From the NCBI GenBank assembly GCA_019639135.1, contig JAHBSL010000003.1, positions 186,001 to 250,000 of the forward strand: 64,000 bases of DNA, given 5' to 3'. Under the pieces are notes generated by a model. It was given only the letters and a program-made list of their open reading frames with translations. It did not search any database and was not told the origin of the DNA. The position numbers and the translations under genes were made by a program. This document shows positions 39,562-48,587 of the stretch, piece after piece; the first letter of the stretch is position 1, and every line of letters begins with the position of its first letter. This DNA is from Acidobacteriota bacterium. GTDB lineage: Bacteria > Acidobacteriota > Blastocatellia > Pyrinomonadales > Pyrinomonadaceae.

Positions 39562-39653
39562 GTTGCGAACAAACACGCGCAGGCGGCGGCCGCGGTGCGG
39601 AGGATTTCGCGGCCGCAACCTGTGCAGATGCTGATTTTACGGGTAGTTCGCAG

Positions 39654-39669
39654 TGGCACGGGCGTTGCA
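39654..39669 (+). promoter_or_regulatory. Consensus sigma-54 promoter
   Basis: TGGCACGGGCGTTGCA fits TGGCAC-N5-TTGCA exactly, with the GG and GC dinucleotides at the right spacing. Transcription would start near 39681, about 58 bp before the ATG of the small membrane protein. An NtrC-type activator is encoded at 34.0 kb. Confidence 0.88.
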
Positions 39670-39738
39670 AATTACCGAGGGCGAGAAGGCTCCAACTTCT
39701 GCCATCAAGGCAGCGGAAAGTCTCTCGAGGAGGACATC

Positions 39739-39924
39739 ATGTTGACAAAGATCTATATCGCACTTTGGTTGGTGATAGCGGCTGCCGCTCTCGGGGTTTA
39801 TGTTACCGGCAATATGACGGTAACGGCGGTCGTGGCATTTGGCTTTGTCTGCTTCGGAATGGTCTTTATGGGCATGATGTCCGTGTTGCCGACCGCGGTA
39901 CACGATTCGCTGGTCCGGCACTAG
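39739..39924 (+). CDS. 61-residue two-helix membrane protein under a sigma-54 promoter
   Basis: Start ATG at 39739 with GAGGAGG 5-9 bases upstream; the longer open frame is not plausible as protein. Two membrane segments: residues about 5-23 (IYIALWLVIAAAALGVYV) and 28-50 (VTAVVAFGFVCFGMVFMGMMSVL), with a short tail TAVHDSLVRH. No family is recognised. The sigma-54 promoter and strong ribosome site indicate tight, inducible, strong expression. A terminator follows, so it is a single-gene unit. A stress or membrane-potential role is possible but not shown. Confidence 0.82.
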   Translation: MLTKIYIALWLVIAAAALGVYVTGNMTVTAVVAFGFVCFGMVFMGMMSVLPTAVHDSLVRH

Positions 39925-39983
39925 GCCATTGATCCGTTGTGGACAGGGTTTTGCGAAGGGGTTTCGGCCCCGACGCGAAACAA

Positions 39984-40027
39984 GGGGCTCGCTCCGATAT
40001 GCAGGGTCGGAGCGAGCCCCGTTTTTT
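39984..40027 (+). terminator. Strong terminator after the small membrane protein gene
   Basis: 14-bp perfect stem (GGGGCTCGCTCCGA with TCGGAGCGAGCCCC), 9-nt loop, then T6. Confidence 0.95.
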
Positions 40028-40043
40028 GCGCTTGAGTGGGGCT

Positions 40044-41285
40044 TTATTCGAAGCTGAGAGCCTCGATCGGGTCGAGCTTGGCCGCCTTCAATGCCGGAAA
40101 TATCCCAAAGACGATGCCGACGAGGGCCGAGACGCCGATACCGACAAACACTGTCCACAGCGGAACGTAGGCCGGCAGCGGCGAATAAGCGTTTATCAAC
40201 CAGCTTGAAACCAACCCAATGATCAATCCGATCAGCCCGCCGATGCCCGTCAGCACGACCGCCTCGATCAGGAACTGAGAAAGAATCACACTCTGCGTTG
40301 CACCGACGGCCTTTCGGATGCCGATCTCTTTCGTCCGCTCTGTAACCGAGACGAGCATTATGTTCATCACGCCGATGCCGCCGATCATCAATGCCACGGC
40401 CGAGATCGCCGTCAGCACAAGATAGGTCGCGCCCGTTAGCTGGTTATAGATATCAAGCAGCGCGTCCTGAGATGAGATGTAAAAATTATCCGGTTCTCCG
40501 AAGGGTACGCCGCGGACACGCCGGAGAATGTCTCGCGTCTCATCAGTTACGGACGAAACAAATGAGCGATCCGTCGGGCGAACGACGATGATGAAGACCA
40601 TCTGCGGATAGGGAATATCACGCCAATATTTCTGAAATGTCGTCAGCGGGATGAAGACCGAATTGTCGCGCGACTGGCCAAAGATCGAGCCGAGATCGCC
40701 CATTACCCCGACTACCCGAAATGGCCTGCCGCCGATCTTTACCTCCTTGCCGATCGGTTCTTCTTCAGGGAAAAGTGCCTTGACGACATCCTTGCCGAGA
40801 ACGACGATGTTTGCCCGCGAGCTAAGGTCTGCCTCGGTGACAAATCGGCCGCGCTCGACAAATTGCGAATGCACTTCTTCATAGTGACGGGTGGCTCCGA
40901 TCAATATCGGAGTGTCACTCTGCTTCTCGCGGTACCGAACCGTTTCGGATATCGTCCGCTGGATGGGCGAGACGCCGACAATGTTGCGGAGTTCGGCCCC
41001 GAGGGCTTCGGCCTCGGCGAGCGAAAGATCTTCTCGCATTCGTTCTTCCTGGTTCGGTTGGCGGCCGAAGGACGAATCGAACTTGGTGATGAAGACGATG
41101 TTGGACCCGATCGCCTCGAGCTGCTGTGCGAACGATCGGTTGAGCCCTTGAATGATCGAGACCATCAGCATTACCGTTACAACGCCGACCGAAACACCAA
41201 GGATCGTCAGGCCCGAGCGGAGTTTGTTCGTCCGGACGGTGTCGAATGCCATGACGGCCGATTCCCTGAAGTGGTCGAGTCTCAT
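40044..41285 (-). CDS. MacB/FtsX-type ABC transporter permease
   Basis: 413 residues. An N-terminal membrane segment (about 22-45: SGLTILGVSVGVVTVMLMVSII), a large periplasmic MacB_PCD domain (about 50-280), then three membrane segments in the FtsX core (ISAVALMIGGIGVMNIMLVSVTERTKEIGIRKAVGA...). This is the permease of mechanotransmission-type exporters such as MacB. The start overlaps the stop of the upstream permease by 4 bp. No ATPase gene of the MacB/LolD type is in the window, so it must be supplied from elsewhere. Confidence 0.93.
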   Translation of the reverse strand: MRLDHFRESAVMAFDTVRTNKLRSGLTILGVSVGVVTVMLMVSIIQGLNRSFAQQLEAIGSNIVFITKFDSSFGRQPNQEERMREDLSLAEAEALGAELRNIVGVSPIQRTISETVRYREKQSDTPILIGATRHYEEVHSQFVERGRFVTEADLSSRANIVVLGKDVVKALFPEEEPIGKEVKIGGRPFRVVGVMGDLGSIFGQSRDNSVFIPLTTFQKYWRDIPYPQMVFIIVVRPTDRSFVSSVTDETRDILRRVRGVPFGEPDNFYISSQDALLDIYNQLTGATYLVLTAISAVALMIGGIGVMNIMLVSVTERTKEIGIRKAVGATQSVILSQFLIEAVVLTGIGGLIGLIIGLVSSWLINAYSPLPAYVPLWTVFVGIGVSALVGIVFGIFPALKAAKLDPIEALSFE

Positions 41286-42616
41286 TCGCGTCTCATTGCC
41301 TCCACGGGGTTAAGCTGGGCTGCCCGCCAGGCAGGATAAAGCCCGCTGATGATGCCGACAGCTGAGGAAACACCGATGCCGAGAAAGACCGACGCGAGGC
41401 TGACGAGAGTCGGGAAACCGATCAAAAGCGAGATCAGGTTCGCGAGCCCGAAACCGAGAAAAAGCCCGATGACACCTCCGGCTGCTGCGATGACCACCGC
41501 TTCGGTAAGGAACTGCCGCATAATGTCCGAGCGGCGGGCACCGACCGCGAGCCGCAGCCCGATCTCCTTCGTTCGTTCGGCAACGGAGACGAGCATGATG
41601 TTCATTACAACGATGCCGCCGACGATCAGCGAAATGGCCGAGACGCCGATCGTGACCAGATAGATGTTGCTCGTCGCGTCGCTGTAGATCCCAACGAAGA
41701 CGTCCGCCGATTCGATGGTGAAGCCCTCATCGAGTTCTTCTTTATCGCCCGTGTGAATGGCGATCTGTCCTCGGCGGGAGCGCATCACGGCCGTAGCTTG
41801 GTCTTTTGCGTTATCGAGCTGGGCGGGGTCTTCGACCTGAACATTGATGACCAGCGAGCCGCGGCCGGGCAATATCTTGAGCGAAGTGTGATACGGAACA
41901 AGGATGAAGTTGTCACGAGAGACACCGAGGATCGAACCAAGCGGTGCCACAATGCCGATTACACGGACAGTCGCCCCGCGGACGCGCAACTGTCGGCCTA
42001 TGATCGTCTCGGGCGGGGCATCGGCGAAAACGTTCTTGACGATGTCGGCACCGATAACGGCTACGTAATGGCCTGCGTCGGCCTCGTTCTTTGTCCAGAT
42101 TCGGCCGGTCTCGGCGGTCATGTCCTCGATATCAAATTGTGATAGCGTTATGCCGCGGATGATGACGTTCTCTTCCGTCTTGTCGGCGTATTTTACGATC
42201 TCCGCACCGCGGGCCGAGTAGCCTATCCGCCAACAGAGCGGGCACCCGCGTGCGACCGCTTCGGCATCTTCCTCGGTAACGTCACGCCGCTTGCCGACCT
42301 TGAGCATCTGCTCGCGGCTGGTGATCACAGTAGGGCCCTTCGAAATGGAAAATACGGTCGAGCCGTTGGCGGAGAAGGTGTTTGCGACCGTTTCGTTAAG
42401 TCCCTGAATGATGGTAACGACGGCGATCATTGAAGCAACGCCGACGATGATGCCGAGCAGCGTGAGGAACGTGCGGAGCTTGTTGACGAAAAGGTTACGG
42501 ATCGCGAGTGCCGTTATCGACCAGGCACGCACAAGCGAAGCATCGGCCGCTTGAAGGACGCCGAGTTTTTCGCCGAATCTCCGTCGCGGACTCACAGCTT
42601 TTTCGTTTTCTTTCAT
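41282..42616 (-). CDS. MacB/FtsX-type ABC transporter permease
   Basis: 444 residues. Same architecture as the following gene, with an additional 35-residue N-terminal leader. Motifs: NKLRTFLTLLGIIVGVASMIAVVTIIQGLNETVA, periplasmic domain, and VGGIVVMNIMLVSVAERTKEIGLRLAVGARRSDI. The periplasmic part contains CPLCW, an unusual CxxC. The two permeases are similar and adjacent and probably form a heterodimer. The upstream DUF1003 gene ends 2 bp before it, so all three are one operon. Confidence 0.93.
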   Translation of the reverse strand: MKENEKAVSPRRRFGEKLGVLQAADASLVRAWSITALAIRNLFVNKLRTFLTLLGIIVGVASMIAVVTIIQGLNETVANTFSANGSTVFSISKGPTVITSREQMLKVGKRRDVTEEDAEAVARGCPLCWRIGYSARGAEIVKYADKTEENVIIRGITLSQFDIEDMTAETGRIWTKNEADAGHYVAVIGADIVKNVFADAPPETIIGRQLRVRGATVRVIGIVAPLGSILGVSRDNFILVPYHTSLKILPGRGSLVINVQVEDPAQLDNAKDQATAVMRSRRGQIAIHTGDKEELDEGFTIESADVFVGIYSDATSNIYLVTIGVSAISLIVGGIVVMNIMLVSVAERTKEIGLRLAVGARRSDIMRQFLTEAVVIAAAGGVIGLFLGFGLANLISLLIGFPTLVSLASVFLGIGVSSAVGIISGLYPAWRAAQLNPVEAMRRE

Positions 42617-42618
42617 AG

Positions 42619-43191
42619 CTATTTTTGCTTCCCACCGCCGCCTTCGGAGAGCAGTTTCTCAAGCATTCGGATCTGTTCCTGCTGCATCTCGACAAGGGCG
42701 GCCCATTTGTGCTCGCGAAGCTCATCGAGTTTTTCATGAAGGAGACGTACCTCAAGTTCTGCCTTGAGGTTCACCTCGTAGTCGTGTTCGGCATTTTCAC
42801 GATCCTTTGCCGCCTGGCGGTTTTGCGACATAAGAATGACAGGAGCCTGAACCGCTGCAAGCATCGAGAGAAACAGATTGAGCAAGATGTACGGGAACGG
42901 GTCGAACGCATCACCGCTTCGAGCAAGGATGTAAGAATTGAGAATTACCCACGAAACCAAGGCGAGAAAGAAAACCGCGATGAAGGTCCAAGACCCGCCG
43001 AAAGATGCCACTCGGTCCGCCAATCTTTCGCCGAATGTCCGGTTCTCCGGCTCTGCGTGCCCGACTCCATGGCTGATCGGTTCCCGTTCCACAAATTTCT
43101 CGATTACTTTGCGGTGCTTTTCGTGATAAGCGGCACCGCGCTTCTTTTTGAGCTCGTCGAGTATCTTGTCGATCAGTTTCTGTGATTTCAT
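42619..43191 (-). CDS. DUF1003 membrane protein
   Basis: 190 residues. Two membrane segments (about 70-92 and 105-127) flank the family core: GERLADRVASFGGSWTFIAVFFLALVSWVILNSY, then DAFDPFPYILLNLFLSMLAAVQAPVILMSQNRQAAKDR. This is a clear DUF1003 pattern; function unknown. A charged coiled-coil C-terminus (about 140-190) ends GGGGKQK. First gene of an operon with two MacB-type permeases. Confidence 0.92.
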   Translation of the reverse strand: MKSQKLIDKILDELKKKRGAAYHEKHRKVIEKFVEREPISHGVGHAEPENRTFGERLADRVASFGGSWTFIAVFFLALVSWVILNSYILARSGDAFDPFPYILLNLFLSMLAAVQAPVILMSQNRQAAKDRENAEHDYEVNLKAELEVRLLHEKLDELREHKWAALVEMQQEQIRMLEKLLSEGGGGKQK

Positions 43192-43463
43192 GGCCGTTAC
43201 TCTTTTTCCGTATCAAAACTCGTTCCCGTTGCTGGTTTGATGACTATACGACCTTTTGGGCCTTCGGGGTCAATAGGGCAATTGGGATATGCGTGAATGA
43301 CCGTCCCGAGCGCTGATTTTCCCGCATCAGTGAACGCGAACTTTAAGGGCGATGATGGACAGCAAAGGCATTTCCAAAGTATCGACCAACGGAACGCCAA
43401 TTGCAGTAACGGTAACTGAATACCATTCTGGCATTCGGAACTTTCGTTTTTGGAGAGTGAAAT

Positions 43464-43994
43464 ATGGAAAAAGAAGTAAAAGCATTGGAGAAGGTCGAAA
43501 AGGCGCCGGAACCGGCTCCGCTCTTTGTTGATGTCGAGAAGATGTTCGAGCGGTCAACCGAACTTTTCCGCGATGTAGCCTCAAGGGCTTTCGAGTTCTT
43601 TCAGGAACGCGGCCATATGATCGGCACCCAGCTCGACGATTGGTTCAGAGCCGAATCCGAGATCCTGCGGCCGACGCCGGTCGAGATCACGGAGAAGGAC
43701 AACATTGTCACGCTCAAGGCCGCGGTGCCGGGTTTCCGTCCGGACGAGATCGAGGTCAGCGTCAAGGGCGACCGCGCCTTCATCAGCGGCAAGTCCGGCA
43801 ACGAACTCAAGAGCGAGGATGAAAAGACATTCTACTCGGAATGGAAAAGCGATCGGTTCTATCGCGAGCTGCAGCTCCCGTCGCTGGTTGAGGAAGATGC
43901 GGTCAATGCCGAACTTAAGGACGGCATATTGACGCTAACGATGACCAAGCGTGCGGAAAAGGAAGCGACAAAGGTTTCAGTGAAGTCGGCTTAG
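43464..43994 (+). CDS. Hsp20-family small heat shock protein
   Basis: 176 residues. A variable, Pro/Glu-rich N-terminus and a DUF2934-like helix (FEFFQERGHMIGTQLDDWFRAESEI) precede the alpha-crystallin domain (about 80-172): VEITEKDNIVTLKAAVPGFRPDEIEVSVKGDRAFISGK ... FYRELQLPSLVEEDAVNAELKDGILTLTMTK, with the canonical A-x-x-x-n-GvL-like AELKDGILTL. It is an ATP-independent holdase chaperone. GGAGAG precedes the ATG. No CIRCE element is seen in the 272-bp upstream gap. Confidence 0.95.
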   Translation: MEKEVKALEKVEKAPEPAPLFVDVEKMFERSTELFRDVASRAFEFFQERGHMIGTQLDDWFRAESEILRPTPVEITEKDNIVTLKAAVPGFRPDEIEVSVKGDRAFISGKSGNELKSEDEKTFYSEWKSDRFYRELQLPSLVEEDAVNAELKDGILTLTMTKRAEKEATKVSVKSA

Positions 43995-44036
43995 GCCTTG
44001 TAGCATAGGCGGCAAGCGGATACCATCGCCGTTGAA

Positions 44037-45419
44037 TTGTCTGTGAACGAAAATGAGGCAGCGAAGCGGCGGTGGGTATTTGTCGCACTCGGTTTTTTGA
44101 TCGCGGCGGCCTTGCCGCAGTTTGTGGTCGAGAGCGCTCTGTTTGCACGCGTGCTTTCGGTCGCGGCGGTGTGCCTAATTCTCTGGCTGAGTGAAGCGAC
44201 GCCGCCTTTTGTGCCTTCGCTGCTGCTTTGGGCATTGATCCCGCTCGTCCTTGGGCCCCTTGATGCGACCCTCAACTTCGCACGGGTGATGACCTGGGCA
44301 GCGGATCCGGTTCTTGCGCTTTTTTTCGGCGGTTTTGCACTCGGCGTTGCGGCTGAAAAGTTTGGCATCGACCGAGAGATGATCCGCTATGCCTTCCGCA
44401 TTTCGGGCACCTCGTTTTATCGCCTGTTGCTGCTGGTGATCCTGATCACTGCCTTCCTCTCGATGTGGCTTTCGAACATCGCGGCAGCGGCACTGATGAT
44501 CGCGTGTCTCCGGCCGGCATTTAACGGCCTATCGGAGAGAGATCTGCTTCGTCGGACTCTGTTGATCGGCGTTGCGCTCGGAGCAGACCTGGGCGGAATG
44601 GCGACGCCCATCGGGACCGGTCCGAATGCAGTTGCGATCGCCTCGCTTGCCGGCACCGTCCATGTCTCTTTCATCGGCTGGATGGCGTTTGCTTTTCCGC
44701 TGACGGCCGGAATGCTTTTGCTCGGTTTCGGGCTGCTCTGGCTGCGGACACGCGGGCGCGTTGCAATGGAAGCCACCACCGGTTTTGATCTCGGTTCGCT
44801 CGAGCCCACGCCCGCGGCCGATGGTGAACGGACGACGGGACGACTTATATTCCTGACGATCATGGCGATCACTGCGGCGCTTTGGCTTGCCGAGCCGCTC
44901 CATGGAATTGCCTCCGCGGTGGTCGCCGTCGCAGCAAGTGCGGCTCTCTTTCTAACGGGCCTTCTTGGCCGGGAGTCGCTGCGAAAGATCGATTGGTCAA
45001 CGCTCTTGCTGATCGCCGGCGGCATCACGCTCGGCAAGCTCTTTGAGGCGACCGGAATCGTTGCCGCGGCGACCGAGGCGATCCCGTTCGGAAGCTATTC
45101 ACCGACCGTTGCACTTTTCATTGTCTGTCTCGCGGCGGCATTTTTCGCTTCGATAATGAGCAACACAGCGTCGGTGATAATGCTTATCCCGATCGCAACC
45201 GCGCTCATTCCGGAGCCCTCGACAGCGATCCTGGTCGCAATATCGGCATCGTTCGGTATTCCCTTCAACATCAGCACACCACCGAACGCTATGGCATACG
45301 GCGAAGGCGGACTCCGCTCCGGCGACCTCTTTTGGCCGGGCATCGTGATCATGATCGTCGGATGCGTGTTGGTCAGCACGACCGGGCCGACAGTTCTTCG
45401 AATGGTCGGAATTGGTTGA
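44037..45419 (+). CDS. DASS/SLC13-family sodium-coupled anion transporter
   Basis: About 460 residues with 11-12 membrane segments. The two conserved SNT-like motifs are WLSNIAAAALM (first repeat) and SIMSNTASVIMLIP (second repeat), with GGMATPIGTGPNAV and ISASFGIPFNISTPPNAM in the substrate loops. The family takes up dicarboxylates, citrate, sulfate or similar anions with sodium. The start is TTG (44037) or GTG (44043); neither has a strong ribosome site. Substrate cannot be settled by eye. Confidence 0.9.
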   Translation: MSVNENEAAKRRWVFVALGFLIAAALPQFVVESALFARVLSVAAVCLILWLSEATPPFVPSLLLWALIPLVLGPLDATLNFARVMTWAADPVLALFFGGFALGVAAEKFGIDREMIRYAFRISGTSFYRLLLLVILITAFLSMWLSNIAAAALMIACLRPAFNGLSERDLLRRTLLIGVALGADLGGMATPIGTGPNAVAIASLAGTVHVSFIGWMAFAFPLTAGMLLLGFGLLWLRTRGRVAMEATTGFDLGSLEPTPAADGERTTGRLIFLTIMAITAALWLAEPLHGIASAVVAVAASAALFLTGLLGRESLRKIDWSTLLLIAGGITLGKLFEATGIVAAATEAIPFGSYSPTVALFIVCLAAAFFASIMSNTASVIMLIPIATALIPEPSTAILVAISASFGIPFNISTPPNAMAYGEGGLRSGDLFWPGIVIMIVGCVLVSTTGPTVLRMVGIG

Positions 45420-45527
45420 TCGGCCGCGCTTTTTGGAGAGTAGCTTTTATTGCGACTTTCTTACGGGAAAAATTGGAGTCCCGTTCTAATGCAAGCTGTG
45501 GTAACATCCATCCTCAAGGAAAGACTG

Positions 45528-45845
45528 ATGTCGATAGGCGATCCTCCGCGACCGGAAAGAAAGCAGACGCGAGTTCAGTACGTTGTTGAGATCGTACTTG
45601 ACTCGTCTGCCGGAAGGCGCTCGTCCCGGATAAGCGACCTAAGTATGGGCGGCTGCTATGTTGAGTCGATCTCGACCTACCGGGTCGGCGAAGAGCTTGC
45701 TTTTGAGCTCAAGTCAAATGGAAAGACGCTGAGGTTCACGGGAGAAGTAGCATATGTCCTTGAGGGATTTGGCTTCGGACTCAAGTTTACGAACCTCGGC
45801 AGCGATCACTTGGACTTTCTGAAAGCCGCGGTTCAACCTGACTGA
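45528..45845 (+). CDS. PilZ-domain protein
   Basis: 105 residues from the ATG at 45528 (AAGGAAAG upstream); longer frames reach 45489 and 45450. The motif RPERKQTRVQYVVEI and then DLSMGGCYVE fit the PilZ pattern RxxxR and (D/N)xSxxG that binds cyclic di-GMP, although the R spacing is only approximate. A single-domain PilZ adaptor could regulate motility, exopolysaccharide or secretion. It lies 86 bp before the TssBC-like gene. Confidence 0.85.
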   Translation: MSIGDPPRPERKQTRVQYVVEIVLDSSAGRRSSRISDLSMGGCYVESISTYRVGEELAFELKSNGKTLRFTGEVAYVLEGFGFGLKFTNLGSDHLDFLKAAVQPD

Positions 45846-45931
45846 TCGGCGGTCCGAACCGAACATTTCTATGAAATTGCCTTCCCTTGGTTGCCTTTGC
45901 AGTCTTTCTCAACAATTTCATTGAGGTTGAT

Positions 45932-47431
45932 ATGGTTAGCAACGAGAATATGCTGGAGGCAATGTTCTCCATGGAATCGGACCGTTCGGGCGTTGTTGAG
46001 GAGCCGCCTTTCCGGATGCTTGTTCTCGGTGATTGGGCCGGCGACGGTGAGCGGAAGCCCTTTGCGGAAAGAGGGCCGGTCGAGATCGATCGCGACGATT
46101 TTGACGACGTGCTGAACCGGCTCGGCGTCGCCCTTGAGCTTGATTATGACGGCGAACCGCTTCGGCTCGAATTCAACGAGCTGGAGGATTTTCACCCGGA
46201 CAAGATATTCCAAAGCGTTCCCCTTTTCGAGGAGCTTCGTGATCTGCGTCGCCGGCTAAAGCAGGAGAACACGTTCGACTCAGCTGCGCGTGATGTGCGG
46301 GCGATGTTCGGCGGACCCGAACGTTCCGAGCCGACCTCGACTCAGGACGTGCCGGCAGAGGTTCCTGCGGATGATCTTTTGGGCGCCATTCTCGCCAGGC
46401 CCTCGGGCGGTGCGGCCGTTCCAAAACCGAAACCGTCTTCAGACCTTGCAAGGCTTATCAGCGATCTTGTTCGTCCGCATCTTGTAGAAGTAGATGAAGG
46501 CGAACAGGCGCAGTTGACCGCGGCGGTCGATGCCGCGACGAGCGGGCTGATGCGCGGCATTCTCCACGACCGACGGTTTCAGGAACTCGAAGCAGCATGG
46601 CGAGGGCTTTTCTTTCTGGTTCGGCGAACCGAGACCTCGAGCGACCTGAAGATCTTTTTGCTGGACGCGACGAAAGAAGAGCTTACCGAGGATCTAAAGT
46701 CTTCGGAAAACCTCTCGGGGACGACCTACTACAGGCACTTTGTTCGTGAGGCCGTAGAGGTTCCCGGCGGCGACCCGTTCGCTTTGGCTCTTGGCAATTA
46801 TGCTTTTGAGGGCAGTATCGACGACATCGCAACGCTGATCCGCATCTCAAAGATCTCCGCCGCCGCAAATGCTCCGTTCATTTCCCATATGCGGCCGGAC
46901 GTCTTCGGTGTGCATTCGCTGGCCGATCAACCCGACGCCGCGACCTGGAAGCTCGCCGAGGATTCGAACGCTTCGAAGCTCTGGCTTGCCCTTCGCGATC
47001 AATCTGAATCTGTCTATCTTGGGATGGTCACGCCGCGATTTCTCACCCGCTTGCCCTACGGCCGCGAGACCGACCCGCTCGAGATGTTCGATTTCGAGGA
47101 ATTTGATGCGATGCCCGAACATGACAGCTACCTTTGGGCAAACGGGTGTTTTGCTGCGGGCCAGTTGCTCGCAGATAGCTTTGCTTCGTACCGCTGGGAC
47201 ATGGGCCGGGCACTGAAGCAGGACATCGAGGGCCTGCCCGTCCACGTTTACAAGGACGGAACGGAAACCGTTTACAAACCCTGCGGCGAGGTTTTGCTTA
47301 ACGATATCGCGATGCAGAAGCTTATGGACTTCGGCTTCATGCCGCTGGTCACGTACAAGAACTCCGACCGTGTAAAGCTCGCCCGCTTTCATTCGATCGC
47401 GGACACGGCGCTGAAAGGAATGTGGAATTAG
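45932..47431 (+). CDS. Fused TssB-TssC type VI secretion sheath protein, isolated
   Basis: 499 residues from the ATG at 45932 (GAGGT upstream). Residues about 25-120 (PPFRMLVLGDWAGDGERKPFAERGPVEIDRDDFDDVL ... LEFNELEDFHPDKIFQSVPLFEELRDLRRRL) have the TssB (VipA) pattern, and about 190-499 the TssC (VipB) pattern (ILHDRRFQELEAAWRGLFFLVRRTETSSDLKIFLLDATKEELTEDL ... FMPLVTYKNSDRVKLARFHSI). A Pro/Ala-rich linker joins them. In normal systems these are two proteins that form the contractile sheath. No hcp, vgrG, clpV or baseplate gene lies in the window, so it works with distant genes, as a different contractile assembly, or is a relic. Confidence 0.85.
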   Translation: MVSNENMLEAMFSMESDRSGVVEEPPFRMLVLGDWAGDGERKPFAERGPVEIDRDDFDDVLNRLGVALELDYDGEPLRLEFNELEDFHPDKIFQSVPLFEELRDLRRRLKQENTFDSAARDVRAMFGGPERSEPTSTQDVPAEVPADDLLGAILARPSGGAAVPKPKPSSDLARLISDLVRPHLVEVDEGEQAQLTAAVDAATSGLMRGILHDRRFQELEAAWRGLFFLVRRTETSSDLKIFLLDATKEELTEDLKSSENLSGTTYYRHFVREAVEVPGGDPFALALGNYAFEGSIDDIATLIRISKISAAANAPFISHMRPDVFGVHSLADQPDAATWKLAEDSNASKLWLALRDQSESVYLGMVTPRFLTRLPYGRETDPLEMFDFEEFDAMPEHDSYLWANGCFAAGQLLADSFASYRWDMGRALKQDIEGLPVHVYKDGTETVYKPCGEVLLNDIAMQKLMDFGFMPLVTYKNSDRVKLARFHSIADTALKGMWN

Positions 47432-47453
47432 GCGGTCGGCTTAAGTAAACCAG

Positions 47454-48362
47454 CTATTTCTTGATCTTGAGTGTCGGCGAATTTGTTTCTTTCAGGCGTT
47501 TCCAAAGAATGGTGATGTTGCCGGCCGCGTCTCGATCGACAATACGAAAGGCGACGATGACGTCCCTGCGTCGGTCGTATTCGAGCTCATCGTACGTAAC
47601 GCCGTCGATCGAACGAAAATAGCTTCCTCTGTATGCCACTGACCGGATCGCAAAGGTCATCTGGCCGCGAGCCAGGAATCCTTTCCGATAACGGAAGCCA
47701 TCCTTATCAATACCGGCTGCCAGTTCACGGTCGTAGGCGAGAAAGCCTTCGCCGTCAGGCGGCGGTTTGAACTCCGCGAGATATTTCATTCCGGGTGTCT
47801 GCAGCGTTACGGCAGGGAGCGGCACATCTTCGAGCTCGGTCATGATCACCTGCTGCAGCACAGCGTCCGCCCGGAAATACCCATCGAGGAACATTAGATC
47901 CGCAAGGCGCGGAAGACGATAGCTATCCGTTCGAAAAGAATATGCAATACCGGCTCCGGGCATCCCGAACCTGAGGCATTCTTCCCGGGCGTTGAGCACC
48001 TCGGAGTTCGCGGCACACTTCGAATCTGCGTTGAGCTTAACGATACCGCTATCCGGCAGACGCAGAAACTCCTCGTGTTCTCGCAGCACCGATTCACTTA
48101 CGGTAAGAGCTGCGACCTCTTCCTTTCCCGGGCGGCGGTAAATGCCCCTCTTCGGATCAAGCAGCGGATGATCCGGTTTGCCTTGCCGTCGTTCATTGAT
48201 CAGGTCGATCGAACGCAGACGGTCGTAGCGGTTGTTGTCGTCGAGGACCGGCGAGACCGGCCGCTGTCCGGGAACCGGTGTCGGGGTCGGAGCGGGGACC
48301 TGCGAAACAGCCGCAATCGACACTGCCAAGGTAAGTATCAGGATAGATAACCCTCTGCACAT
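47454..48362 (-). CDS. Hypothetical exported protein
   Basis: 302 residues. Signal peptide (MCRGLSILILTLAVSIAAVSQ), then a Pro-rich spacer (VPAPTPTPVPGQRPVSP), then a soluble domain of about 260 residues, beta-rich in its C-terminal half. No family recognised. Cysteines at about 115 and 128 might form a disulfide. Single-gene unit converging with the TssBC-like gene. Confidence 0.75.
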   Translation of the reverse strand: MCRGLSILILTLAVSIAAVSQVPAPTPTPVPGQRPVSPVLDDNNRYDRLRSIDLINERRQGKPDHPLLDPKRGIYRRPGKEEVAALTVSESVLREHEEFLRLPDSGIVKLNADSKCAANSEVLNAREECLRFGMPGAGIAYSFRTDSYRLPRLADLMFLDGYFRADAVLQQVIMTELEDVPLPAVTLQTPGMKYLAEFKPPPDGEGFLAYDRELAAGIDKDGFRYRKGFLARGQMTFAIRSVAYRGSYFRSIDGVTYDELEYDRRRDVIVAFRIVDRDAAGNITILWKRLKETNSPTLKIKK

Positions 48363-48587
48363 AATAGGAGTTCCCCGCTAAAGTAGATCGCAAAGATTCC
48401 CACCGAACCGATAAGCGTTGAACAATCAACTTATATCATTACCTGATAATGCGGGCAATAAATTTTGCTTCCGCAAGCTGATCACTAAAGCTGCAATTGG
48501 GGAAGTGAAGAACGCGACCGAATATTTCTATTGGCAAAAGGGCCTACCGTCCTTTAAAATCAAGCTTTTTCGCGGTGGACCGAAAAG

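Noticed and set aside
43192..43463. CIRCE element or sigma-54 promoter before hsp20
   Set aside because: No TTAGCACTC-N9-GAGTGCTAA; the TGGCAT at about 43430 lacks a TTGC at the right distance.
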